41,322 nucleotides of DNA from an uncultured Steroidobacter sp. (GTDB taxonomy: Bacteria; Pseudomonadota; Gammaproteobacteria; Steroidobacterales; Steroidobacteraceae). Positions 1 through 7,833 of this stretch are shown piece after piece. The translations under genes and the position numbers were made by a program. The stretch is taken from positions 1 to 41,322 of the forward strand of contig CALMII010000008.1 in the NCBI GenBank assembly GCA_937864115.1, given 5' to 3'. Each line of letters opens with the position of its first letter. Position 1 is the stretch's first letter. The notes below the pieces were generated by a model, which searched no databases, was not told the DNA's origin, and saw nothing but the letters and a program-made list of their open reading frames with translations.

Positions 1-575
1 CCGAAGACATCCATCTGTCGGCGGATCTGCTGGACTCGGACGCGCGCAACGACGAGCACGTGATGACCGGCAATGTCCGCATCACGCAGGGCGCCATGTC
101 GATGCAGGCGGATCAGGCGACGGTGAATGGCCTGCAATCCGAAAACAGCCGCTGGCAGTTCGAACGCAACGTGCATATCCGCACCGCCGAGGCCGATCTC
201 AAATCGAACTCCGCCGATGCCGTGTTCGCTGCGGGACGCATTGCCGAAGCCACCGTGCACGGCACGCCCGCGATCTTCGAGCAGCTCAATGCCGAGACGG
301 CCGACAAGAACGTGCACGGCCGCGCCGGAACGATCGAATACGATTTCGCCAAGGGCCTGGTGAAAATGACGCAGGATGTGTGGTTCAGCTACGGCGGCAA
401 TGAATTCCGCGGCGACACCGTGATCTACAACCTCAACGACGAACGCGTCATGGTCAATCCCGGCGGCGGCGGAAACAACGCCGGCGGCCGGGTCAACATC
501 ACGATCAAACCCGGTACGCCGATCAAGCTGCCGGGTTCGCAGACGCCAGGCGACAAGGGCGGAAGCACCGAATGA
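1..575 (+). CDS. lptA: LptA, LPS transport periplasmic protein (5' truncated)
   Basis: LptA is the periplasmic bridge that carries lipopolysaccharide from the LptBFGC complex to LptDE. The frame is open from the first bases of the window with no start, so the N-terminus and signal peptide lie upstream; about 190 residues are visible. Seen: the family's beta-jellyroll pattern of short repeated strands ([61 protein letters not shown]), matching the LptA/OstA fold. The C-terminus is a Gly/Asn- and Pro-rich tail. The internal GTG/ATG at 60-65 lies inside the conserved domain and is not the start. The stop overlaps the lptB start in ATGA (572-575), which points to translational coupling. lptC would be expected immediately upstream. 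Confidence 0.93.
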   Translation, partial: EDIHLSADLLDSDARNDEHVMTGNVRITQGAMSMQADQATVNGLQSENSRWQFERNVHIRTAEADLKSNSADAVFAAGRIAEATVHGTPAIFEQLNAETADKNVHGRAGTIEYDFAKGLVKMTQDVWFSYGGNEFRGDTVIYNLNDERVMVNPGGGGNNAGGRVNITIKPGTPIKLPGSQTPGDKGGSTE

Positions 576-1297
576 GTCGCCTCCTGGTCGAAGGTCTCGC
601 CAAACGCTATCGCTCGCGGCAGGTCGTCAAGGATCTCTCGATCGAAGTATCGAGCGGCGAAGTCGTCGGCCTGCTCGGCCCGAACGGTGCCGGCAAAACC
701 ACGGCCTTCTACATGATCGTCGGCCTGGTGCCGATGGACGGCGGCCGCATCGTCCTCGATCAGGACGACATCTCGAAACTGCCCGTGCACCGCCGCGCGC
801 GGCTCGGGCTCGGCTACCTGCCGCAGGAAGCCTCGGTGTTCCGCAAGCTCACGGTCGCCCAGAACATCACGGCGATCCTCGAAACGCGCCCGGAACTCAG
901 CCGGGAGAAGCGCGAGGAAGCGCTGGAGTCGCTGCTCGAGGAATTGCACATCGGTCACATCCGCAACAGCATCGGGCAGAGCCTGTCGGGCGGCGAACGA
1001 CGGCGCGTCGAAATCGCACGGGCGCTGGCCGCCGAACCCCGCTTCATGCTGCTGGACGAACCCTTCGCGGGCGTCGATCCCATTTCGGTGCTGGACATCC
1101 AGCGGATCATCCGGCACCTCACCGCACGCAACATCGGCGTCCTCATCACCGATCATAACGTTCGGGAAACATTGGGAATTTGCGGTCGCGCCTACATCGT
1201 CAGCGGCGGTTCCGTGATCGCCTCGGGAACTGCGGACGAGATCCTTGCCAATCAGGAGGTCCGTGAGGTGTACTTGGGCCAGGATTTCCGCTTGTGA
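572..1297 (+). CDS. lptB: LptB, LPS export ABC transporter ATPase
   Basis: LptB is the cytoplasmic ATPase of the LptB2FGC complex, which extracts LPS from the inner membrane. The protein has 241 residues, the usual LptB length. Seen: Walker [10 protein letters not shown] near residue 37, a Q-loop region, the ABC signature [15 protein letters not shown] near residue 139, Walker [14 protein letters not shown], and the switch histidine in LITDHNV. These are typical of the LptB branch, where FAGVDP follows the Walker B glutamate. The gene starts inside the lptA stop codon. It is followed after 69 bp by rpoN, the usual gammaproteobacterial order. Confidence 0.97.
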   Translation: MSRLLVEGLAKRYRSRQVVKDLSIEVSSGEVVGLLGPNGAGKTTAFYMIVGLVPMDGGRIVLDQDDISKLPVHRRARLGLGYLPQEASVFRKLTVAQNITAILETRPELSREKREEALESLLEELHIGHIRNSIGQSLSGGERRRVEIARALAAEPRFMLLDEPFAGVDPISVLDIQRIIRHLTARNIGVLITDHNVRETLGICGRAYIVSGGSVIASGTADEILANQEVREVYLGQDFRL

Positions 1298-1366
1298 TTC
1301 TTTGGAAGACGGCACGACGCCACGAGTCTGCGTCCTGCCGTATCGCGACCAGGTACCACGCACCGA

Positions 1367-2818
1367 ATGCTCAAACCCGCACTGCAGCTAAGACTCGGCC
1401 AGCAGCTCACGATGACTCCGCAGCTGCAACAGGCCATACGCCTGCTGCAGCTTCCTGTACTCGAGTTACAGGCGCAGATCCGCGAAGCGCTCGAAACGAA
1501 CGTGATGCTGGAGTCGGAAGACGAGGCCGGCAGCCTCGAAACCGGCGACACCGTCGTCGAACTGCCGCAGTTCGAATCCGCCGCTCCCGCTCAATCGCCT
1601 GAAGTCGTCGAAGCCCTGCCCGAAACCGAGCCCGCCGACGACCAGGACTGGAGCGAAAACCAGATCACCGGCCAGTCGGATACGCCGTGGTCGGGCGAAG
1701 ATCACTCCCAGGACTTCTCCGACAACAGCGGCGAAACGCTGCAGGAACACCTCACCTGGCAGCTCGAAATGGCGCGACTCAACGAGCGCGACCGCCGCAT
1801 CGGCGCCGCGATCATCGATGCCATCAACGACGACGGCTACGTCATCGAGCCGCTGGACGAGATCGCGCGCAATCTGCAGCCGGAAGTCATCGCCTCCGTC
1901 GACGATCTCGAGCGCGTGCTGCTGCACGTGCAGGCCATGGATCCGCCCGGCGTCGGCGCGCGCTCCGTCAGCGAATGCATCCAGCTGCAGCTGCGCCAGC
2001 TCGATCCGGATACGCCGGGCCGCGAAACGGCGCTGCAGATCGCGGAGACCTATCTCGACCAGGTGGCCGAGCATCAGTACTCGCTGCTGCGGCGCCAGCT
2101 GCGCGTATCCGAGGAAGAACTCGAACACGCGCTGGTGCTGGTCCGCGCCTGCCAGCCGCGTCCCGGCTCCAGCGTGCATTCCGTGCCGGCCGAATACATC
2201 GTTCCCGACGTCTTCGTGCGTCGCACCGAACGCGGCGGCTGGGCCGTCGACATCAATCCGGCAAGCCTGCCGCGCATCCGCGTCAACCAGGGTTATGCGA
2301 GCCTGATCGGTCGCTCGTCCGATCACGCCATGCTGCGCACGCAGCTGCAGGAAGCGCGCTGGCTGATCCGCAGTCTCGAAATTCGCAATGACACGCTGCT
2401 GAAGGTGGCGCGCTGCATCGTGCAGCGCCAGTCGGCCTTCCTCGAGAACGGCGACGAATACATGCAGCCGATGATCCTCAAGGACGTCGCCGAGGCCGTG
2501 GAGATGCACGAGTCCACCATCTCGCGCGTCACGACCAACAAGTACATGCACACCCATCGCGGTGTGTTCGAGTTCCGTTACTTCTTCTCCAGCCACGTGG
2601 CGGCCAGCGACGGCACCGAACTGTCGTCGACGGCCATCCGCGCCAAGATCCGCAAGCTGGTCGCGGCCGAAGATGCCGACAAGCCGCTGTCCGACAGCCG
2701 CATTGCCGAAATCCTGTCGCAGGAAGGAGTGCAGGTCGCCCGTCGCACGGTCGCGAAATATCGCGAAGCGCTCGGCATTCCGCCGTCGAGCGACCGTAAA
2801 CGGGTTTCGGTGAGATAG
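1367..2818 (+). CDS. rpoN: RNA polymerase sigma-54 factor
   Basis: Sigma-54 directs RNA polymerase to -24/-12 promoters activated by AAA+ enhancer-binding proteins. The protein has 483 residues, normal for the family. Seen in order: a Gln/Leu-rich region I (LRLGQQLTMTPQLQQAIRLL) at residues 9-28, an acidic linker (about 45-120), the core-binding domain, a helix-turn-helix region (KDVAEAVEMHESTISRVTTN) near residue 370, and the RpoN box (ARRTVAKYRE) near residue 460, which reads the -24 element. ATG 1367 opens on the conserved MLKPALQLRLGQ N-terminus. Only a weak ribosome site lies upstream. No -24/-12 promoter was convincingly found in the window, so its local targets are unknown. Confidence 0.97.
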   Translation: MLKPALQLRLGQQLTMTPQLQQAIRLLQLPVLELQAQIREALETNVMLESEDEAGSLETGDTVVELPQFESAAPAQSPEVVEALPETEPADDQDWSENQITGQSDTPWSGEDHSQDFSDNSGETLQEHLTWQLEMARLNERDRRIGAAIIDAINDDGYVIEPLDEIARNLQPEVIASVDDLERVLLHVQAMDPPGVGARSVSECIQLQLRQLDPDTPGRETALQIAETYLDQVAEHQYSLLRRQLRVSEEELEHALVLVRACQPRPGSSVHSVPAEYIVPDVFVRRTERGGWAVDINPASLPRIRVNQGYASLIGRSSDHAMLRTQLQEARWLIRSLEIRNDTLLKVARCIVQRQSAFLENGDEYMQPMILKDVAEAVEMHESTISRVTTNKYMHTHRGVFEFRYFFSSHVAASDGTELSSTAIRAKIRKLVAAEDADKPLSDSRIAEILSQEGVQVARRTVAKYREALGIPPSSDRKRVSVR

Positions 2819-2931
2819 TCGCGAGGAGCCTGCAGCACCACGTCATCCACCGATCACAGTTTGTGCAACCGGCGGATGGCAGTCACACCGGTTGTCGTTC
2901 CAACGTCTGCCGCCCAAGTCTAGGAGGCGCC

Positions 2932-3243
2932 ATGCAATTGAACGTCACCGGTCACCATGTGGATGTCACGACATCCCTCAAGGGCTACGTCGAGAAGAAG
3001 CTGGACCGCATCGTCCGCCATTCCGACCACGTCATCGACGTTCATTGCATCCTCACGGTCGAGAAGCTGCGACATAAGGCCGAGGCCACCGTGGCGCTGA
3101 GCGGCGCGACGGTCTACGCGGACGCGACCGACCCCAACATGTACGCCGCCATCGACGCGCTGGCCGACAAGCTGGACCGGCGCGTGAAGAAGCACAAGGA
3201 AAAGCTCGGCGATCACTATTCGCCGCGCCACCTCAGCCCCTGA
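2932..3243 (+). CDS. hpf: Ribosome hibernation-promoting factor (HPF/YfiA family)
   Basis: The product binds the 30S decoding centre and helps form inactive 100S ribosomes in stationary phase. The protein has 103 residues and is the short HPF form without the C-terminal dimerisation domain. Seen: the beta-alpha-beta-beta-beta-alpha pattern, starting MQLNVTGHHVDVTTSLKGYVEKKL and ending in the basic helix LDRRVKKHKEKL. The longer open frame from 2863 is rejected as the start because an AGGAGG-like site at 2922-2927 sits just before ATG 2932 and family homology begins there. It lies downstream of rpoN, as is usual, and is followed by an intrinsic terminator rather than by ptsN. Confidence 0.93.
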   Translation: MQLNVTGHHVDVTTSLKGYVEKKLDRIVRHSDHVIDVHCILTVEKLRHKAEATVALSGATVYADATDPNMYAAIDALADKLDRRVKKHKEKLGDHYSPRHLSP

Positions 3244-3286
3244 TACGCTCCGTTCCGGATCGCACCGCCGCGATCCGCCGCATCGC

Positions 3287-3323
3287 AAGACCCCGCCGCG
3301 CAGGCTGCGGGGTCTTTCTTTTT
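3287..3323 (+). terminator. Intrinsic terminator after hpf
   Basis: A perfect 10-bp stem (AAGACCCCGC at 3287-3296 with GCGGGGTCTT at 3307-3316) has a 10-nt loop and is followed by TCTTTTT. It separates rpoN-hpf from rapZ. Confidence 0.85.
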
Positions 3324-3368
3324 GCCGCCCACTACCCGCCCGTCATGGCAGCCTGCTAGCCTGCCGTC

Positions 3369-4241
3369 ATGCGCCTGGTCATCGTCAGCGGCCTGTCCGG
3401 CTCCGGTAAAAGTGTCGCCCTCCACATGCTGGAGGATCTCGACTACTACTGCGTGGACAACATTCCCGCGGGCCTGCTGCCCATGTTCATCTCGCACACC
3501 GTGCGGTCGCACGAGTCCATCTATGGCTCGACGGCGGTCGGCGTCGATGCGCGCAATCGCCCCGCCGAAATCGCTTCCGTGCCGAAGCTGGTCGACGAAC
3601 TCAAGCGCAGCGGCGTCGGCTGCGAGGTGCTGTTCCTGCGCGCGAACGAGGAAGTCCTGCTCAAGCGCTACAGCGAGACGCGCCGCCGCCATCCGCTCAG
3701 TCGCGACGGAACGGGTCTCATCGACGCCATCCGCCAGGAACAGACCCTGCTGGGGCCGATCGCCGATGCGGCCGATCTCGTGCTGGACACCTCGCGCACC
3801 AGCGTTCACGAACTGCGCGAACTCATCCGCCAGCGCGTCGCCGGCCGCACGGGAGACCGGCTCTCGATCCTGTTCGAGTCCTTCGCTTTCCGACACGGCG
3901 TACCGGACGATGCGGACTTCGTCTTCGACGTACGCAATCTGCCGAACCCGCACTGGGAACCCGGCCTCTCGCACCTGACCGGCCGCGACGCCGCCGTCGC
4001 TGAATATCTCGAACGCCATCCGATCGTCGCCCGCATGTTCGCCGACATCATCGGCTTCCTCGAACACTGGATTCCCGACTTCGTCCGTACCAACCGCAGC
4101 TACCTCACCATCGCCATCGGCTGCACCGGCGGCCAGCATCGCTCGGTCTACCTGGTCGAGCGACTGACCGAGCACTTCGCAAAACGCTACCCGCTCGTCC
4201 ACGCCCGCCACCAGGTCGTCGGCGACGCCAGCCGCCGCTGA
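3369..4241 (+). CDS. rapZ: RapZ, RNase adapter / P-loop regulator
   Basis: In enterobacteria RapZ binds the sRNA GlmZ and presents it to RNase E, so controlling glucosamine-6-phosphate synthase; it binds nucleotides and GlcN6P. The protein has 290 residues, the normal length. Seen: Walker A GLSGSGKS at residues 8-15, the conserved YYCVDNIPAGLL following it, and the C-terminal domain motif GCTGGQHRSVYLVERL that carries the metabolite-sensing and RNA-binding functions. The usual neighbours ptsN (before) and npr (after) are absent here, and the gene stands alone between a terminator and a large inverted repeat. Whether GlmZ-type sRNAs exist in this organism cannot be seen from the window. Confidence 0.95.
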   Translation: MRLVIVSGLSGSGKSVALHMLEDLDYYCVDNIPAGLLPMFISHTVRSHESIYGSTAVGVDARNRPAEIASVPKLVDELKRSGVGCEVLFLRANEEVLLKRYSETRRRHPLSRDGTGLIDAIRQEQTLLGPIADAADLVLDTSRTSVHELRELIRQRVAGRTGDRLSILFESFAFRHGVPDDADFVFDVRNLPNPHWEPGLSHLTGRDAAVAEYLERHPIVARMFADIIGFLEHWIPDFVRTNRSYLTIAIGCTGGQHRSVYLVERLTEHFAKRYPLVHARHQVVGDASRR

Positions 4242-4253
4242 CGGAAACAGAAA

Positions 4254-4442
4254 TTTCACACGGAGTTCACGGAGAACACGGAGGTCGGAGAAGAGAAGGA
4301 AAATTTCCACGGGGGACACGGGGAACACGGGGTTTCAAGAGAAAAGATAATTTCCCCGTGCTCCCCGTGTTCCCATTCCTCCCCCGTGGAAATTCTTCTT
4401 CCTGATCTCTGGCTCCGTGCTCTCCGTGAACTCCGTGTGAAA
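4254..4442. repeat. Nested long inverted repeat with CACGGAG-type units
   Basis: The outer arms 4254-4283 and 4413-4442 are 30 nt each and complementary with one mismatch. Each arm is built of tandem CACGGAG/TTCACGGAG-like words. The inner arms, about 4301-4332 and 4353-4392, repeat a related word (CACGGGG, ACACGGGGAAC). The whole forms one hairpin of about 190 bp filling the gap between rapZ and mgtE. No reading frame here looks genuine. Confidence 0.85.
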
Positions 4443-4506
4443 CTCCGCACCTCTCCCGCTACACTGCGCGCCACTTCGCACCCTGCACGCGCTGCAGGAC
4501 ACAGAT

Positions 4507-5874
4507 GTGGGCTCATGCATGACGGCCGAGGCTCAGGTCGCAAAAATCAGTCGGCTCGCGGCGCTGCGCACGGCGCTGGAGCAGGGATCCATGCGGCACG
4601 GCCACCGCATGGTCAATTCGCTGCACCCTGCTGAAATCGCCTCGCTGATCGAATCGCTGCCGCCGGCCAAGCGCGAGATCGTGTGGGAATTCGTCGATCC
4701 CGAACTGGAGGGCGACGTCCTCATCGAACTGAACGAGGAAGTGCGCTCCGAACTCATCGGCGGCATGGACGCGGATGAACTGATCGCCGCCACCGAGGGC
4801 ATGGAAGTCGACGACCTCGCCGACCTCATCGGCGACCTGCCCGAGACGCTCAACGAGCGCGTGCTGCAGTCCATGGACGCGCAGGATCGCGAGCGGCTGT
4901 CGGCCGTGCTGGCCTTCGAAGAGGACAGCGCCGGCCGTCTGATGAACCTCGACGCCGTGACCATCCGTCCCGACGTGACGATCGAAACCGTGCTGCGCTA
5001 TCTGCGCATGCGCGCCGAACTGCCCGAGCGCACCGACCGGCTGTTCGTGGTCAATCGCCACGACCGCTATCTCGGCGGGCTCGACATCACGCGCCTGCTG
5101 ACCGAAGACCCGGAATCGACCGTCGGCGACGTGATGGACTCGACGGTCGAAGGCATCTCGCCCGAGACGCCGGCGCGCGACGTCGCCAAGCTGTTCGAAG
5201 ACCGCGACCTGGTGTCCGCCGCCGTGGTCAGCGCGGACGGCCGCCTGCTCGGCCGCATCACCATCGACGACGTCGTCGACGTCATCCGCGAGGAAGCCGA
5301 TCACTCGGTGCTGAGCATGGCGGGTCTCGACGAAGACGACGACATGTTCGCCGGCGTGGTGCGCAGCGCGCGCCGCCGCGCGGTCTGGCTCGGCGTGAAT
5401 CTCGCCACGGCCTTCCTCGCGGCCAATGTGGTCGGGCTGTTCGAAGCCACCATCGAGAAAGTCGTGGCGCTCGCCGTCCTCATGCCCATCGTCGCCAGCA
5501 TGGGCGGCATCGCCGGCAGTCAGACGCTGGTGCTGATCATCCGCGGCATCGCGCTCGGCCAGGTCGAACAGGCCAATGCGCGCTGGCTGCTGATCCGGGA
5601 AATTTCCGTCGGCATGCTGAACGGGCTGTTCGTCGCCGGTCTCGTCGGACTCGCCGCAGGCCTGTGGTTTCAGGAATGGAAGGTGGGCGCGATCATCTGC
5701 GGCGCGCTGATGATCAACCTGTTCGCCGCGGCCATCGTCGGCGTCAGCGTGCCGCTGGTCCTGAAACGTCTGGGAATCGATCCGGCACTCGCCGGCAGCG
5801 TGGTACTGACGACCTTCACCGACTGTATCGGCTTTGCCTCACTGCTCGGCCTCGGCACGCTGTTCCTGACGTGA
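4507..5874 (+). CDS. mgtE: MgtE-type magnesium transporter
   Basis: MgtE is a homodimeric Mg2+ channel gated by cytoplasmic Mg2+. The protein has 455 residues, close to the family norm of about 450. Seen: the MgtE N-terminal superhelical domain (residues about 35-135, HPAEIASLIESLPPAKR), a CBS pair (about 140-260), then five hydrophobic segments from about 295, including LMPIVASMGGIAGSQT, the pore-signature region in the proteobacterial form. GTG 4507 has an AGGA 7 nt upstream (4496-4499); ATG 4519 is the alternative and loses only four residues. The last 36 bp overlap the end of the convergent patatin gene. In several gammaproteobacteria mgtE lies beyond the rapZ/npr genes, which fits its place here. 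Confidence 0.93.
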   Translation: MGSCMTAEAQVAKISRLAALRTALEQGSMRHGHRMVNSLHPAEIASLIESLPPAKREIVWEFVDPELEGDVLIELNEEVRSELIGGMDADELIAATEGMEVDDLADLIGDLPETLNERVLQSMDAQDRERLSAVLAFEEDSAGRLMNLDAVTIRPDVTIETVLRYLRMRAELPERTDRLFVVNRHDRYLGGLDITRLLTEDPESTVGDVMDSTVEGISPETPARDVAKLFEDRDLVSAAVVSADGRLLGRITIDDVVDVIREEADHSVLSMAGLDEDDDMFAGVVRSARRRAVWLGVNLATAFLAANVVGLFEATIEKVVALAVLMPIVASMGGIAGSQTLVLIIRGIALGQVEQANARWLLIREISVGMLNGLFVAGLVGLAAGLWFQEWKVGAIICGALMINLFAAAIVGVSVPLVLKRLGIDPALAGSVVLTTFTDCIGFASLLGLGTLFLT

Positions 5875-7116
5875 CGACAGCCGCCTGAGAACGCCGGTGG
5901 CGCCGGTCGAGGCCACCGCGTGACCACCAATGAAAGCCAGCAGATCATCGGAGCGCTTCATCGCATCCTGATAGCCGAGCGCGATCAGTTCGCGCGTGAA
6001 CGTGTCCTGGAACAGCAGGTAGCTCATGAGCTGGCCGCCGCCGGTGTTCAAGGCGCCCATGGTCCGCAACAGCACACGCAGGGCTCGCGGCAACGACCCC
6101 ACGTGATGACGCGCGATCTCTGAAATATCCCGGCTCGGCAGGATCACCAGCAGATCGATCCTGCGCAGGCGCGTCAGATCCGGGCCGGCAGCCAGCCCCT
6201 GCTCCACCAGATGATTGATCTGCACCAGGCGCTCCATGTCCAGGGACAGTCCGTCCGTGAACAAGGCGTCGAGCATGTAGCCGAAGATCTGCCCGAACGT
6301 CGGAGGAGTCGGCGGCTGCGCGACGACGCGGTGGTGCGCCTCGTTGCGCGTGCCGATGACCAGCAGGCGGTCGGCACCCAGGTGGATCGCCGGGCTGAAC
6401 GGACTCGACTGACGCATCGCGCCGTCGCCGAAGTATTCGTCGCCCATCAGCACCGGCGGGAACAGAAACGGCACGGCAACGCTCGCCATCAGGTGATCGA
6501 GCGACAGCTGGGCCGGCTCACCGAAGCGCCGCAGGCGACTCCAGGACACGCCGCTCTCGCGCGCTTCGCAGAATGCAACCGACCGCGCGCTGGCATAGCC
6601 CGCCGCCGCGATCGACAGGGCGTCGAGCTGCCCGGCATCGATCGAGCGCCGCACCGCCGCGAAATCGAACTGCTGCCCGAGCAGTTCGCGCAGCGGCGTG
6701 TTGTCGAACAGCGATTTCGGCGGCGGCAGCAGCCACCCGCCCGACATCATGGCGAGCAGCCAGTGCAGTCCGGAGCGCAACATGCTGGCCGTGTCGGCCT
6801 TGAAAACCTGCCCGACCTGGAAATTGCGCCAGACGCGTTCCAGGTTGCCGACGGCGACGCGGAAACGCTCCGCGTGTACTGCGATCGCGGTCGCGTTCAC
6901 CGCGCCGGCGGATGTACCGGTCACGACCGGAAAGGGATTCGAAGCACGGGCGGGCAGCAGATCGGAAATCGCACGCAATACACCCACCTGATAGGCAGCG
7001 CGTGCGCCGCCCCCCGGCAGGATCAAGCCGAGCTTCGCAGCAGGATTGACGGGACCTCGCTCTGTGGTCACATGCGGCTCTCGGGAAAACGGGGCATCGT
7101 TCGTTGCCCCGCCCAT
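5839..7116 (-). CDS. Patatin-like phospholipase
   Basis: This is a serine acyl-hydrolase with a Ser-Asp dyad, expected to act on phospholipid or other lipid esters. The protein has 425 residues from ATG 7116. Seen: the oxyanion-hole motif PGGGARAAYQVGVLRA near residues 34-49, the nucleophile motif GTSAG near residue 68, and the catalytic aspartate in FGDGAMR near residue 225, so all catalytic parts are present. An alternative start is GTG 7071 (VTTERGP), preceded by a GAGAG; family homology begins only at KLGLILPGGG, so the sequence does not decide between them. No signal peptide is visible, suggesting a cytoplasmic or membrane-peripheral enzyme. It is divergent from the peroxiredoxin gene and overlaps the mgtE 3' end. 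The natural substrate cannot be inferred. Confidence 0.9.
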   Translation of the reverse strand: MGGATNDAPFSREPHVTTERGPVNPAAKLGLILPGGGARAAYQVGVLRAISDLLPARASNPFPVVTGTSAGAVNATAIAVHAERFRVAVGNLERVWRNFQVGQVFKADTASMLRSGLHWLLAMMSGGWLLPPPKSLFDNTPLRELLGQQFDFAAVRRSIDAGQLDALSIAAAGYASARSVAFCEARESGVSWSRLRRFGEPAQLSLDHLMASVAVPFLFPPVLMGDEYFGDGAMRQSSPFSPAIHLGADRLLVIGTRNEAHHRVVAQPPTPPTFGQIFGYMLDALFTDGLSLDMERLVQINHLVEQGLAAGPDLTRLRRIDLLVILPSRDISEIARHHVGSLPRALRVLLRTMGALNTGGGQLMSYLLFQDTFTRELIALGYQDAMKRSDDLLAFIGGHAVASTGATGVLRRLSSRQEQRAEAEQ

Positions 7117-7211
7117 GGAACTCGTGAGTTGTCTTTGGGTTCAGGATTAGTATGGCACAGTGCCTTCACGCACCCGCCGCGCCAGCGGTCCATTCGACTA
7201 CAGGAGCCGCC

Positions 7212-7754
7212 ATGAATCGCCTCTCCGTCCTGCGCCACCTCACTTTCGGTGTGCTGCTCGCCTGGTTCACCCTGCTGCACGCAGAACCCCAGCTCGGCAG
7301 TCCGGCCCCGGAATTCAAGCTCCAGGACCAGAACGGCAAGTGGCACGAACTGAAGGACTACCGCGGCAAATGGGTTGCGCTGTATTTCTATCCGAAGGAT
7401 CAGACCCCCGGCTGCACGACGCAGGCCTGCGAGTTCCGCGACAACATCTTCGCCTTCCGCGATGCCGATGCCGTGATCCTGGGCGTGAGCGTCGACGACG
7501 TCGAATCCCACAAGAAGTTTTCCGAGAAGCACGGCCTGCCCTTCCCGATCCTGGCCGATCCCACCAAGGCCACGGCGAAGGAATACGGCGTGCTCAAGAA
7601 GTTCTTCGGCACCCTCGAAGCCGCCCGCCGCGACACCTTCCTGATCGATCCGCAGGGCAAGCTCGTCAAGCACTACATGGACGTGGATCCGAAAGGCCAC
7701 TCGCAGGTGGTGCTGAAAGACATCAAGGAACTGCAGAAGAGGCAGGCAGGCTGA
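7212..7754 (+). CDS. Exported peroxiredoxin, Bcp/PrxQ type
   Basis: This is a thiol peroxidase that reduces H2O2 and organic peroxides. The protein has 180 residues. ATG 7212 is chosen over the longer frame because AGGAG (7202-7206) precedes it and translation opens with a signal peptide, MNRLSVLRHL followed by a hydrophobic core to LLHA (cleavage near residue 24). Seen in the mature part: the PrxQ/Bcp motif TPGCTTQAC, with peroxidatic Cys68 and resolving Cys73 five residues apart, as in atypical two-Cys Bcp; then SVDDVESHKKF and the C-terminal FLIDPQGKLV. The signal peptide is notable because the well-studied Bcp is cytosolic; a periplasmic location is inferred. The stop codon falls in CAGGCTGAAGC, which resembles the local palindromic repeat. 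Confidence 0.9.
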   Translation: MNRLSVLRHLTFGVLLAWFTLLHAEPQLGSPAPEFKLQDQNGKWHELKDYRGKWVALYFYPKDQTPGCTTQACEFRDNIFAFRDADAVILGVSVDDVESHKKFSEKHGLPFPILADPTKATAKEYGVLKKFFGTLEAARRDTFLIDPQGKLVKHYMDVDPKGHSQVVLKDIKELQKRQAG

Positions 7755-7768
7755 AGCGTAGCTGCTAC

Positions 7769-7816
7769 GGGCGACTGGCTGCTGGCGACTGGCTTCTGGC
7801 CAGCAGCCAGCAGCGG
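7769..7816. repeat. GCGACTGGC-family palindromic repeat, copy 1
   Basis: GCGACTGGCTGCTGGCGACT (7771-7790) is followed by CCAGCAGCCAGCAG (7800-7813), which can pair back on it. The same words recur near 33980-34056 and 37696-37798. It fills the gap between the convergent peroxiredoxin and VWA genes. Confidence 0.75.
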
Positions 7817-7833
7817 TCGAGCCGACGGCTCGA

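Noticed and set aside
425..1363. Long minus-strand open frame opposite lptB
   Set aside because: Shadow of lptA/lptB created by high GC; no motif, no ribosome site.
4443..4506. M-box or other Mg2+ riboswitch before mgtE
   Set aside because: The 64 bp after the inverted repeat are too short and lack the motif; the repeat itself does not fit a known riboswitch.
7148..7172. TGGCACAGTGCC before the peroxiredoxin as a sigma-54 -24 element
   Set aside because: The GC expected 10 nt after GG is missing (TC instead), so the -12 part fails.
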